A stretch of DNA of 64,000 bases from Aestuarierythrobacter sp037968495. Its GTDB lineage: Bacteria > Pseudomonadota > Alphaproteobacteria > Sphingomonadales > Sphingomonadaceae. The notes under the pieces were generated by a model. That model saw only the letters and a program-made list of their open reading frames with translations, had not been told where the DNA came from and did not search any database. The number at the start of each line of letters is the position of its first letter. The stretch's first letter is position 1. The stretch covers positions 1 through 64,000 of the forward strand of contig JBBKVP010000012.1 in assembly GCA_037968495.1 (NCBI GenBank), read 5' to 3'. Positions 26,851 through 34,098 of the stretch are shown here, in pieces. Position numbers and translations under genes: made by a program.

Positions 26851-27909
26851 ATGGCTCCAGCTTCTTCACCAAACCAGACGGTTTCCGAACTAACCGAACG
26901 CGCGCGGGAAATCTTCCGGCTCGTGGTCGAAGGATATATCGAATCGGGGCAGCCTGTCGGATCGAAAACTTTGGCGAGCGGGGTAGGGCTCAACTTGTCA
27001 CCTGCCTCGATCCGTTCAGTTTTGAAAGATCTGGAGATGGCCGGTTATCTGGCCGCGCCGCATACGAGCGCCGGGCGTATGCCTACCGAAAGCGGGCTGC
27101 GGCTGTTCGTTGACGGTATGATGCAAGTGGCTGAACCGACCGCTGACGAACGCGCGACAATCGAAGCGCGGCTAGGCGAGCCCGGCCCAATCGAGCAAGC
27201 CCTTGAAGCGACAAGTGCTCTATTGTCCGACATTACCGGCGCTGCCGGCATGGTGATGGTGCCGACACGTGAAACTCGCCTGTCGCAGATCAGCTTGGTC
27301 CCGATTTCACCGGACCGCGCGTTAGCTGTGCTAGTTGGCGAAGACGGCCATGTCGAAAACCGCGTCATCGAAATGCCAGGCGGCGTGTCGACAGCAGCTT
27401 TGCAGCAGGCCACGAATTATATGACCGCGCGTGTTCTTGGCAAAACATTGCAGGAAGCTGCGGCCGAGATGGTGCGAGAGATTGCCTCGGGCAAATCAGC
27501 GCTTGATGCCGCCAGCCAAGCATTGGTCAGGCAGGGGCTAGCAGTCTGGAGCGAAGATGCGGCCAAGCGGCCCGTGCTCATCGTTCGTGGCCAAGCGAAT
27601 TTGCTCGATGATGCAACGCTCGGCGACATCGAGCGTGTCCGGATTTTGATCGATGACCTTGAAAACAAACAGTCTGTCTCCGAACTGCTGGAAAGTGCGC
27701 GGGATGCGGAAGCTGCGCGCATCTTCATCGGAGCGGAGAACCGTCTGTTTGCGCTTTCGGGCTCATCCGTCATCGCTTCGCCCTACCGTGACCGCGACGG
27801 AAAAGTCGTCGGAGTTTTGGGGGTGATCGGCCCCACGCGGTTGAATTACGCGCGGGTGGTCCCCATGGTAGATTTCACAGCTCGATCATTGGGCAAAATT
27901 ATCAAATAA
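26851..27909 (+). CDS. hrcA: heat-inducible transcription repressor HrcA
   Basis: 352 residues from ATG 26851. The winged-helix N-terminus (AREIFRLVVEGYIESGQPVG, SPASIRSVLKDLEMAGYL, HTSAGRMPTESGLR) and the GAF-like domain ending GVIGPTRLNYARVVPMVDFT are typical. HrcA represses chaperonin genes through CIRCE. No CIRCE element (TTAGCACTC-N9-GAGTGCTAA) was seen near the chaperone genes in this window, so its targets (groESL usually) lie elsewhere. grpE follows after 14 nt. The earlier in-frame start at 26794 lies inside the repeat. Confidence 0.93.
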   Translation: MAPASSPNQTVSELTERAREIFRLVVEGYIESGQPVGSKTLASGVGLNLSPASIRSVLKDLEMAGYLAAPHTSAGRMPTESGLRLFVDGMMQVAEPTADERATIEARLGEPGPIEQALEATSALLSDITGAAGMVMVPTRETRLSQISLVPISPDRALAVLVGEDGHVENRVIEMPGGVSTAALQQATNYMTARVLGKTLQEAAAEMVREIASGKSALDAASQALVRQGLAVWSEDAAKRPVLIVRGQANLLDDATLGDIERVRILIDDLENKQSVSELLESARDAEAARIFIGAENRLFALSGSSVIASPYRDRDGKVVGVLGVIGPTRLNYARVVPMVDFTARSLGKIIK

Positions 27910-27923
27910 TCGGAATTCTTGAC

Positions 27924-28508
27924 GTGACAGACAATGATAAGCCGCAGCCGCAAGACGAAGCTGTCGTAGAAGAGCTAAAAGGCGTGCCGGAAGAGTTTCT
28001 GGATGATGGTCAGCCCGAAGAAGATGGCGAGACCCTCGAGGATGCGCTGGCATCTCTGCGCGGTGATCTAGAGGCTTCAAAGCAGGAAACGCTTTACGCC
28101 AAGGCCGAAACGCAAAATGTCCGTCGCCGGATGGAAAAGGATATTTCCGACGCACGCGCCTATGCCGCAACCGGTTTTGCCCGCGATATTCTGACTGTTG
28201 CTGATAATCTGGCACGCGGGATTGATGCGATCCCTGAAGATTTGCGCGAAGACAGCAAGTTTAAAGGCCTGGTGCAGGGTATTCAGGCCACCCAGCGTGA
28301 ACTCGACAAGGTGTTCACCCAGCACGGCATTACACGCATTGCTTCAGTCGGTCTGCCGCTTGACCCCAACCAGCATCAAGCGATGCTCGAAACCCCAAGC
28401 GAAGACGCTGAACCCGGCACAATCGTGCAGGAAATGCAGGCGGGTTACATGATCCGTGACCGCTTGCTGCGGCCAGCAATGGTCGGCGTTGCGAAGAAGC
28501 CAGACTAA
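27924..28508 (+). CDS. grpE: nucleotide exchange factor GrpE
   Basis: 194-residue DnaK co-chaperone. It has an acidic N-terminal tail, a long helical dimerisation region (SLRGDLEASKQETLYAKAET, NVRRRMEKD), and the beta-wing ending in the family signature GTIVQEMQAGYMIRDRLLRP. GTG 27924 is the start. It is cotranscribed with hrcA and ends at a clear terminator. Confidence 0.95.
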   Translation: MTDNDKPQPQDEAVVEELKGVPEEFLDDGQPEEDGETLEDALASLRGDLEASKQETLYAKAETQNVRRRMEKDISDARAYAATGFARDILTVADNLARGIDAIPEDLREDSKFKGLVQGIQATQRELDKVFTQHGITRIASVGLPLDPNQHQAMLETPSEDAEPGTIVQEMQAGYMIRDRLLRPAMVGVAKKPD

Positions 28509-28518
28509 TCCAGAATTT

Positions 28519-28551
28519 CGGAGGTGCCGTTTGATGCGGCACCCCCGTTTT
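28519..28551 (+). terminator. Rho-independent terminator after grpE
   Basis: CGG.GGTGCCG pairs with CGGCACC.CCG around the loop TTTGATG, with TTTT following. It lies 10 nt after the grpE stop and 5 nt before the end of the convergent IDO gene. Confidence 0.8.
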
Positions 28552-28556
28552 ACATT

Positions 28557-29798
28557 CTAAGCCACAGTTTGTGCGCGGTTTTCGTCGCGGTGCTTCTTTA
28601 GATATTTCATGAAGGGCGTGCCGCCTGTGCCGACGTCTGGGTCATTGCCCAGAAGATCGGCGGCCTGCTTGTTGATATAGCTCGCGGCATATTCGAGATG
28701 GCGCGTGCGAAAGCGGGCAACCTGCTCGATGCATTTGTTGAACGAGTCTTTCAGCGATTGCACACCTGATGCCTCGACAAATTCGCGCAAAGTTGTCTGT
28801 TGCGCCAGATCTTCGATGAATTTGCGGTGATGCACCGGCCTGTACTGGTGCAATTCGTCCAGAAAGCTCTTCAGCGGATCGGCACTGTGCGCCACGCCGA
28901 ACAAGGCATCCATTGCCGGGACGATTGAGCTTTGTGACCCAGTTTGCCCGCGTAAGGCCTGTGCTTTGCCGCCGTAAGCATCGATGCCTTCGTAGATCAG
29001 CCCGCCATCCAGCGCAGGGTTGTTTGCCCAGCCGTGGATGTATGGGCGCACCCGATTGAAGTAGATGTAGGGATCGCAGCGTTCGATCATGCGCTTGAAG
29101 ACGTCGTAAATCTTCTCCCAAGCAGCATCCATTTCAGTCAGGAGGCGTTCGGCTTCTGCTGCATTCTTGTCACGCGATGCGCGTACCAGGCTCACAGCAT
29201 TGTCGAGCAACACGCCTGCCTCTGCTTCGATGGCGACATGGATCATTACGAACCAGTTTTCGTCGTCTCCTCCAGCAAAGTTCTGGGCCATATAAATATT
29301 GTCGAGCGTGATAGACCCATTCTTGTCGAGCCGCGCCCAATTATCGAGGACATAGGCTGAGTAGGGCAGCAGCGGCGCTTGGCCTAGATGATCTGCAAGG
29401 GCGACTATGGGTTTCGAGAGGTTGGCGGGGAGGGCAGAGGGTGCTTCAGGCTCGCCCCAAACATAGGCCTGAACCAGAAAGCTGTAATGCACCATGGCAG
29501 TGCGGACTTCTTCGTCTGGCGCACCATTGATCCAATCTTCCAATCCGGGGTCCGGCAATTGCTCTAACCAATGCCTAACTCTGCCAGTTGAGAGCAGGCC
29601 GGACAAATTGCCCGCTGCCTTGGTTATCGGGTCAAATCGCTCTGGAAGCGTGACCTCGTCAATTTCATATTGGGAAAGGAAGCCGCGCTCGCGCGACATG
29701 CCGTAGTGTTTCATCTCCATGTTGGACTCGCTCGCCGGGCGCGGGTTTGGCCGCCTGGATGCTGGCGATTTGGTATCAAACGAAACCGGTTTGTTCAA
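28557..29798 (-). CDS. indoleamine 2,3-dioxygenase family haem protein
   Basis: 413 residues resembling IDO-type dioxygenases, which open the indole ring of tryptophan derivatives. Supporting segments are ENWFVMIHVAIEAEAGVLL, RVRPYIHGWANNPAL and LHQYRPVHHRKFIEDL. The C-terminal block has SFNKCIEQVARFRTRHLEYA with the proximal haem His in RTRHLEY, then GTGGTPFMKYLKKHRDE. The TTG at 29798 overlaps the vgr-related stop and has GGAG upstream; internal ATGs at about residues 27 and 29 are alternatives. No other kynurenine-pathway genes are adjacent, so the true substrate is open. Confidence 0.85.
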   Translation of the reverse strand: MNKPVSFDTKSPASRRPNPRPASESNMEMKHYGMSRERGFLSQYEIDEVTLPERFDPITKAAGNLSGLLSTGRVRHWLEQLPDPGLEDWINGAPDEEVRTAMVHYSFLVQAYVWGEPEAPSALPANLSKPIVALADHLGQAPLLPYSAYVLDNWARLDKNGSITLDNIYMAQNFAGGDDENWFVMIHVAIEAEAGVLLDNAVSLVRASRDKNAAEAERLLTEMDAAWEKIYDVFKRMIERCDPYIYFNRVRPYIHGWANNPALDGGLIYEGIDAYGGKAQALRGQTGSQSSIVPAMDALFGVAHSADPLKSFLDELHQYRPVHHRKFIEDLAQQTTLREFVEASGVQSLKDSFNKCIEQVARFRTRHLEYAASYINKQAADLLGNDPDVGTGGTPFMKYLKKHRDENRAQTVA

Positions 29799-30133
29799 GC
29801 GGCTCCGGGAAAGCTCACGATCAAATCATATGCGCTGGCGTCAGAGACTCCCGCTAGCTTCATGCCATTCCGAAGCAGAAATGCGTGTTTGACGATCTCC
29901 GCCTGCTGTTCGATACCATATCGCTCGAGCGGCCAACCGGGTTTCAAACTGTAGTGATAGGGTGTCCACGGCATCCGGTTGAAAACCAGCCACCAGCTAC
30001 CTTTTTGCTGGCTTTGCCAGACATGGACCATTTCATGGATGAAAAGTCCTTGCCGACCTATCGAGACTTGTGAAAAGTCTTCGCAATAGGCGTTGCCGCT
30101 CGGGTGAAAGTGAATATGTCCGCGCGGGGCCAT
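29795..30133 (-). CDS. vgr-related protein with HExxH-like motif; N-terminus extends without an ordinary start codon
   Basis: From ATG 30133 there are 112 residues with FIHEMVHVWQSQ (HExxH-type zinc site) and YGIEQQAEIVKHAFLLR. It matches a small sphingomonad family labelled vgr-related protein. Homologous-looking sequence continues upstream in frame to about 30256 (RPLTSGEIALARTIFGD, VRIRRRKWFPFQPK), but that 41-codon stretch has no ATG, GTG or TTG. Either translation begins at the internal ATG, giving a truncated protein, or an unusual codon is used. The IDO gene is coupled downstream. Confidence 0.7.
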   Translation of the reverse strand: MAPRGHIHFHPSGNAYCEDFSQVSIGRQGLFIHEMVHVWQSQQKGSWWLVFNRMPWTPYHYSLKPGWPLERYGIEQQAEIVKHAFLLRNGMKLAGVSDASAYDLIVSFPGAA

Positions 30134-30303
30134 CGTTACGCGCTTGGGCTGGAACGGGAACCACTTCCTTCGGCGGATGCGGACTTCTGAATAGTCAATT
30201 GCATCACCGAATATAGTGCGGGCGAGGGCAATCTCTCCAGAAGTAAGTGGCCGCTCCCCGCCGATGGGGCAGGAGGCGGCCGGATTTTCTGCGAAACTTT
30301 CGT

Positions 30304-30786
30304 TCAGCGTTCTTCACCAGCGGTGCGGATTTCAGCTGGGAAACTTATTTTGTCACCGCCAAGGAATGTCAGCGTCACTTCTGTACTGCCGCCGGATGCT
30401 AGGCCGTCTTCCAGCCCTTCCGCCATAATGTGAATCTTGCCGGGTTCGAGCGAGAATGTCGTACCGGGCTGAACCAGAATCTGATCCATCGGCATCATTT
30501 CCATTTTTAAGTTCCATTCGGACATTTCGTGCATCGCTGCGGTCTTGGCTGCTGCAACATCGACTGACTGGATAGACGCGCCGCGGTCGCTGTCATTCTT
30601 TATGTCGAAATAAACCGCGCCAGGATTGCCCGCTACGGCGGGCAGGATCAGACGAGCGTTTTCAACCGACACGCCGGGCATCGCATCAACTTCGTCAGCG
30701 GGCTCTTCGGTTGCGGTTTCGCCGCATGCAGCGAGGCCCAGAGTCGCAAAACCGAGCGCTGCGGCAGCCAAAAGCTTACTTTTCAT
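30304..30786 (-). CDS. PCuAC family periplasmic copper chaperone (lipoprotein)
   Basis: 160 residues. A lipoprotein signal (LGLAACGE) precedes an acidic linker and a PCuAC domain with the copper ligands AAMHEMSEW, MEMMPM and KIHIMAEGL (H(M)-Mx-HxM arrangement). Such proteins deliver Cu(I) to the CuA site of cytochrome oxidase. It is first in the minus-strand block with the vgr-related and IDO genes. Confidence 0.88.
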   Translation of the reverse strand: MKSKLLAAAALGFATLGLAACGETATEEPADEVDAMPGVSVENARLILPAVAGNPGAVYFDIKNDSDRGASIQSVDVAAAKTAAMHEMSEWNLKMEMMPMDQILVQPGTTFSLEPGKIHIMAEGLEDGLASGGSTEVTLTFLGGDKISFPAEIRTAGEER

Positions 30787-30834
30787 AAAATTGTTCCTGT
30801 TGTGGATTGATGCTGAATCTAGCTCGCTGCATCC

Positions 30835-30862
30835 CTTGTGCCAAGCAAAACCGCACCTATAT
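30835..30862 (+). promoter_or_regulatory. possible sigma-32 heat-shock promoter of dnaK
   Basis: CTTGTG (30835) and CCTATAT (30856) are 15 nt apart, 88 nt upstream of dnaK. The sigma-32 consensus is CTTGAA and CCCCATnT, so the -35 matches well and the -10 only partly. Judged by eye. Confidence 0.35.
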
Positions 30863-30950
30863 CCGGCCTGTAATCGAGCCGCTCGACTGCTTCGCCCTTA
30901 GTGGGGAGCGACAAGGGCGGCGTCCAATATTGTAATAGAATGGGGAAACC

Positions 30951-32891
30951 ATGGCTAAAGTAATCGGTATCGACCTCGGAACCACCAACAGCTGTATCGC
31001 TGTTATGGATGGCGGAAAGCCCAAGGTCATTGAAAACTCCGAAGGCGCACGTACCACGCCTTCTATCGTGGCGTTCACGAAAGACGGCGAACGTCTGATC
31101 GGCCAGCCAGCCAAGCGTCAGGCAGTAACAAACCCGGACAACACACTTTTCGCAATCAAGCGCCTCATCGGACGCCGCTTCGAAGATCCCATGACCATAA
31201 AGGACATGGATCTGGTTCCCTATGACATCGTCAAGGGCAAGAACGGTGACGCATGGGTTGAAGCTGGCGGCGAGAAGTACAGCCCTTCACAAATTTCCGC
31301 TTTCATCCTTCAGAAGATGAAAGAAACTGCCGAGAGCTATCTTGGCGAAGACGTGACGCAGGCGGTTATTACGGTTCCCGCCTACTTTAACGATGCCCAG
31401 CGTCAGGCAACTAAGGATGCAGGCCAGATCGCCGGTCTCGAAGTGCTTCGCATCATCAACGAGCCAACCGCTGCGGCGCTGGCTTACGGCCTCGACAAGC
31501 AGGACGGCAAAACTATCGCCGTTTATGATCTTGGTGGCGGTACGTTCGATATTTCGGTTCTTGAAATCGGTGACGGCGTATTTGAAGTGAAATCGACCAA
31601 CGGTGACACGTTCCTTGGCGGTGAAGATTTCGATGCGGCAATCGTTGAATGGCTCGCGGCGCAGTTCAAGAAAAAAGAGAACATGGACCTGAAGACCGAC
31701 AAGCTCGCTCTCCAGCGTCTGAAAGAAGCTGCTGAAAAAGCCAAGATCGAGCTTTCCAGCGCGCAGACCACCGAAGTGAACCTGCCCTTCATCACCGCAC
31801 GTATGGAAGGCGGCGCCTCAACACCTCTTCACCTAGTGGAAACAATCAGCCGTTCGGACCTCGAAAAGATGGTCGGCGATTTGATCAAGCGCACTTTGGA
31901 GCCTTGTAAGAAGGCATTGAAGGATGCTGGTCTGGACAAGAGCGCGATTGACGAAGTTGTTCTGGTTGGTGGGATGACCCGCATGCCAAAAGTGCGTCAG
32001 ATCGTGGAAGATTTCTTCGGTAAGGAACCGCACACGGGTGTGAACCCTGACGAAGTTGTTGCAATGGGCGCTGCCATTCAGGCTGGCGTTCTGCAGGGCG
32101 ACGTGAAGGACGTTCTGCTGCTCGACGTGACCCCACTTTCGCTGGGTATCGAAACGCTTGGCGGTGTGTTTACTCGCATGATCGACCGCAACACCACGAT
32201 TCCGACCAAAAAGTCGCAGACCTATTCTACTGCTGAAGATAATCAGCAGGCCGTGACCATCCGCGTTTTTCAGGGCGAACGCGAAATGGCCGCGGACAAC
32301 AAGATCCTCGGCCAGTTCGACCTGATCGGCATTCCATCCGCTCCTCGCGGTGTTCCGCAGATCGAAGTAACCTTCGACATCGACGCGAACGGCCTAGTAA
32401 ACGTGTCCGCTAAGGACAAGGGCACGGGTAAGGAACAACAGATCCGCATTCAGGCTTCTGGCGGCCTCAATGAATCCGACATCGATCAGATGGTTCAGGA
32501 TGCCGAGAAGTTTGCTGAAGAAGATAAAAAGCGCCGTGAAAGCGCCGAAGCCCGCAACAACGCTGACAGCTTGGTCCATGCGACCGAGAAGCAGCTTGAA
32601 GAGCACGGCGATAAGATCGACGCTTCGCTGAAGGCTGACGTAGAGGCCGCATTGGCCGAGGCCAAGACCGCTCTCGAAGGCGACGATCCGGATGCGATCA
32701 ATGCCAAGTCGCAGGCTCTTACTGAAGTGGCCATGAAGATGGGCCAGTCCATCTATGAGAAAGAACAGGCTGCTGCCGGTGAAGCTGGTGATGCAGAAGC
32801 TGCTGATGAAGCGGCCAAGGCCGACGAAGACGTTGTCGACGCCGAGTTCTCGGAAGTCGACGAAGACGCCAGCGAAGACACGAAGGCGTAA
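30951..32891 (+). CDS. dnaK: molecular chaperone DnaK (Hsp70)
   Basis: 646 residues. Three Hsp70 signatures are visible: IGIDLGTTNSCIAVMDGGK, AVYDLGGGTFDISVLEIG and VVLVGGMTRMPKVRQIV. The nucleotide domain is followed by the linker (DVLLLDVTPLSLGIE), the substrate-binding domain and an acidic, Ala-rich tail. It follows a possible heat-shock promoter and has the ribosome site GGGGAAACC. dnaJ follows after a 74-nt intercistronic hairpin region. Confidence 0.98.
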   Translation: MAKVIGIDLGTTNSCIAVMDGGKPKVIENSEGARTTPSIVAFTKDGERLIGQPAKRQAVTNPDNTLFAIKRLIGRRFEDPMTIKDMDLVPYDIVKGKNGDAWVEAGGEKYSPSQISAFILQKMKETAESYLGEDVTQAVITVPAYFNDAQRQATKDAGQIAGLEVLRIINEPTAAALAYGLDKQDGKTIAVYDLGGGTFDISVLEIGDGVFEVKSTNGDTFLGGEDFDAAIVEWLAAQFKKKENMDLKTDKLALQRLKEAAEKAKIELSSAQTTEVNLPFITARMEGGASTPLHLVETISRSDLEKMVGDLIKRTLEPCKKALKDAGLDKSAIDEVVLVGGMTRMPKVRQIVEDFFGKEPHTGVNPDEVVAMGAAIQAGVLQGDVKDVLLLDVTPLSLGIETLGGVFTRMIDRNTTIPTKKSQTYSTAEDNQQAVTIRVFQGEREMAADNKILGQFDLIGIPSAPRGVPQIEVTFDIDANGLVNVSAKDKGTGKEQQIRIQASGGLNESDIDQMVQDAEKFAEEDKKRRESAEARNNADSLVHATEKQLEEHGDKIDASLKADVEAALAEAKTALEGDDPDAINAKSQALTEVAMKMGQSIYEKEQAAAGEAGDAEAADEAAKADEDVVDAEFSEVDEDASEDTKA

Positions 32892-32914
32892 GCCTGACGG
32901 CGATGACTAAAGGT

Positions 32915-32940
32915 GCCGCTCTCGCCCATGCGAGGGCGGC
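32915..32940 (+). terminator. intercistronic hairpin between dnaK and dnaJ
   Basis: GCCGCTCTCGC pairs with GCGAGGGCGGC around a CCAT loop, 11 bp with one G-U pair. Only CTCCTTTA follows, so termination would be weak. It probably sets the dnaK to dnaJ expression ratio, by partial termination or by protecting the dnaK mRNA 3' end. Confidence 0.6.
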
Positions 32941-32965
32941 CTCCTTTATGGAAGGGACCGTGTAA

Positions 32966-34090
32966 GTGCCGGCTACCGAAGTAGATTATTACGAACTGTT
33001 AGAGGTTTCGCGCGATGCCGATGGCGCCGCGATCAAATCGTCCTATCGCAAACTTGCAATGAAGTATCACCCTGACCGCAATCCGGGTGATGCAGCCAGC
33101 GAAGCGCGCTTCAAAGCGATCAGTCAGGCCTATGATTGCCTGAAAGATCCGCAGAAGAAGGCCGCTTACGACCGGTACGGTCATGCGGCTTTCGAGCAAG
33201 GCATGGGCGGCGGCGGCGGTAGCCAACAAGGCGGATTCTCCGACCTTGGCGACATTTTCGAAACGATATTCGGTGGCGGTTTTGGTGGAGGCGGCGGACA
33301 GCGTCAGCCGCGCCGAGGCGCTGACTTGCGTTACGACATGGAAGTCACTCTCGAAGAAGCCTTCCACGGCAAAGACGCGCAAATTGAGATCGAAGTTTCA
33401 CAAAGCTGCAGCACATGCATCGGAACTGGCGCTGAGCCGGGCACCGGCACGCGCACGTGCAACCTTTGTAATGGTCACGGCAAAGTGCGCGCTCAGCAGG
33501 GTTTGTTCGTGGTCGAGCGCGCCTGCCCGACCTGCCATGGTCGCGGCGAAATCATCGAGACGCCGTGCTCCAATTGCCGGGGCGAGGGCAGGGTTGATGA
33601 AGAGCAGAAACTCGACGTGGATATTCCGCCGGGCGTCGATACCGGCACACGCATCCGCCTGTCGGGCAAGGGTGAGGCGGGGCCGAATGGCGCGCCCCCC
33701 GGTGACCTCTACATCTTCCTGCACATCAAGCGGCACAGTGTTTTCGAACGTGAGGGCACGACGCTGATCACGCGCATGCCGATCAGCTTCACCACCGCGG
33801 CGCTTGGCGGCAAGGTCGAGATTCCGGACCTTGATGGCGAAGTAAATGTGATCGACATTCCGGCCGGGATCCAAACGGGCAAGCAGCTTCGCAAACGCGG
33901 AGCCGGTATGCCTGTGCTACAAGGGCGCGGGCGCGGTGATCTGGTTGTCGAGCTATCGGTTGAAACACCGACCAAACTCAGCAGTAAGCAGAAGGAATTG
34001 CTGCGCGAATTTCAGGAAACTGAAACGGGCGACGAATGCCCAGAAAGCCGCGGTTTCTTTGACCGCGTAAAGGACGCGTTTGCAGGTTAG
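32966..34090 (+). CDS. dnaJ: molecular chaperone DnaJ (type I Hsp40)
   Basis: 374 residues: J domain with the HPD motif (MKYHPDRNPGD), a Gly/Phe-rich linker, and a zinc domain with four CxxCxGxG-type repeats (CSTCIGTGAE, CNLCNGHGK, CPTCHGRGE, CSNCRGEGR). The C-terminal peptide-binding domain follows. The GTG at 32966 starts the protein directly before DYYELLEVSRDADG. Works with the adjacent DnaK and GrpE. Confidence 0.97.
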   Translation: MPATEVDYYELLEVSRDADGAAIKSSYRKLAMKYHPDRNPGDAASEARFKAISQAYDCLKDPQKKAAYDRYGHAAFEQGMGGGGGSQQGGFSDLGDIFETIFGGGFGGGGGQRQPRRGADLRYDMEVTLEEAFHGKDAQIEIEVSQSCSTCIGTGAEPGTGTRTCNLCNGHGKVRAQQGLFVVERACPTCHGRGEIIETPCSNCRGEGRVDEEQKLDVDIPPGVDTGTRIRLSGKGEAGPNGAPPGDLYIFLHIKRHSVFEREGTTLITRMPISFTTAALGGKVEIPDLDGEVNVIDIPAGIQTGKQLRKRGAGMPVLQGRGRGDLVVELSVETPTKLSSKQKELLREFQETETGDECPESRGFFDRVKDAFAG

Positions 34091-34098
34091 CAGACCGT

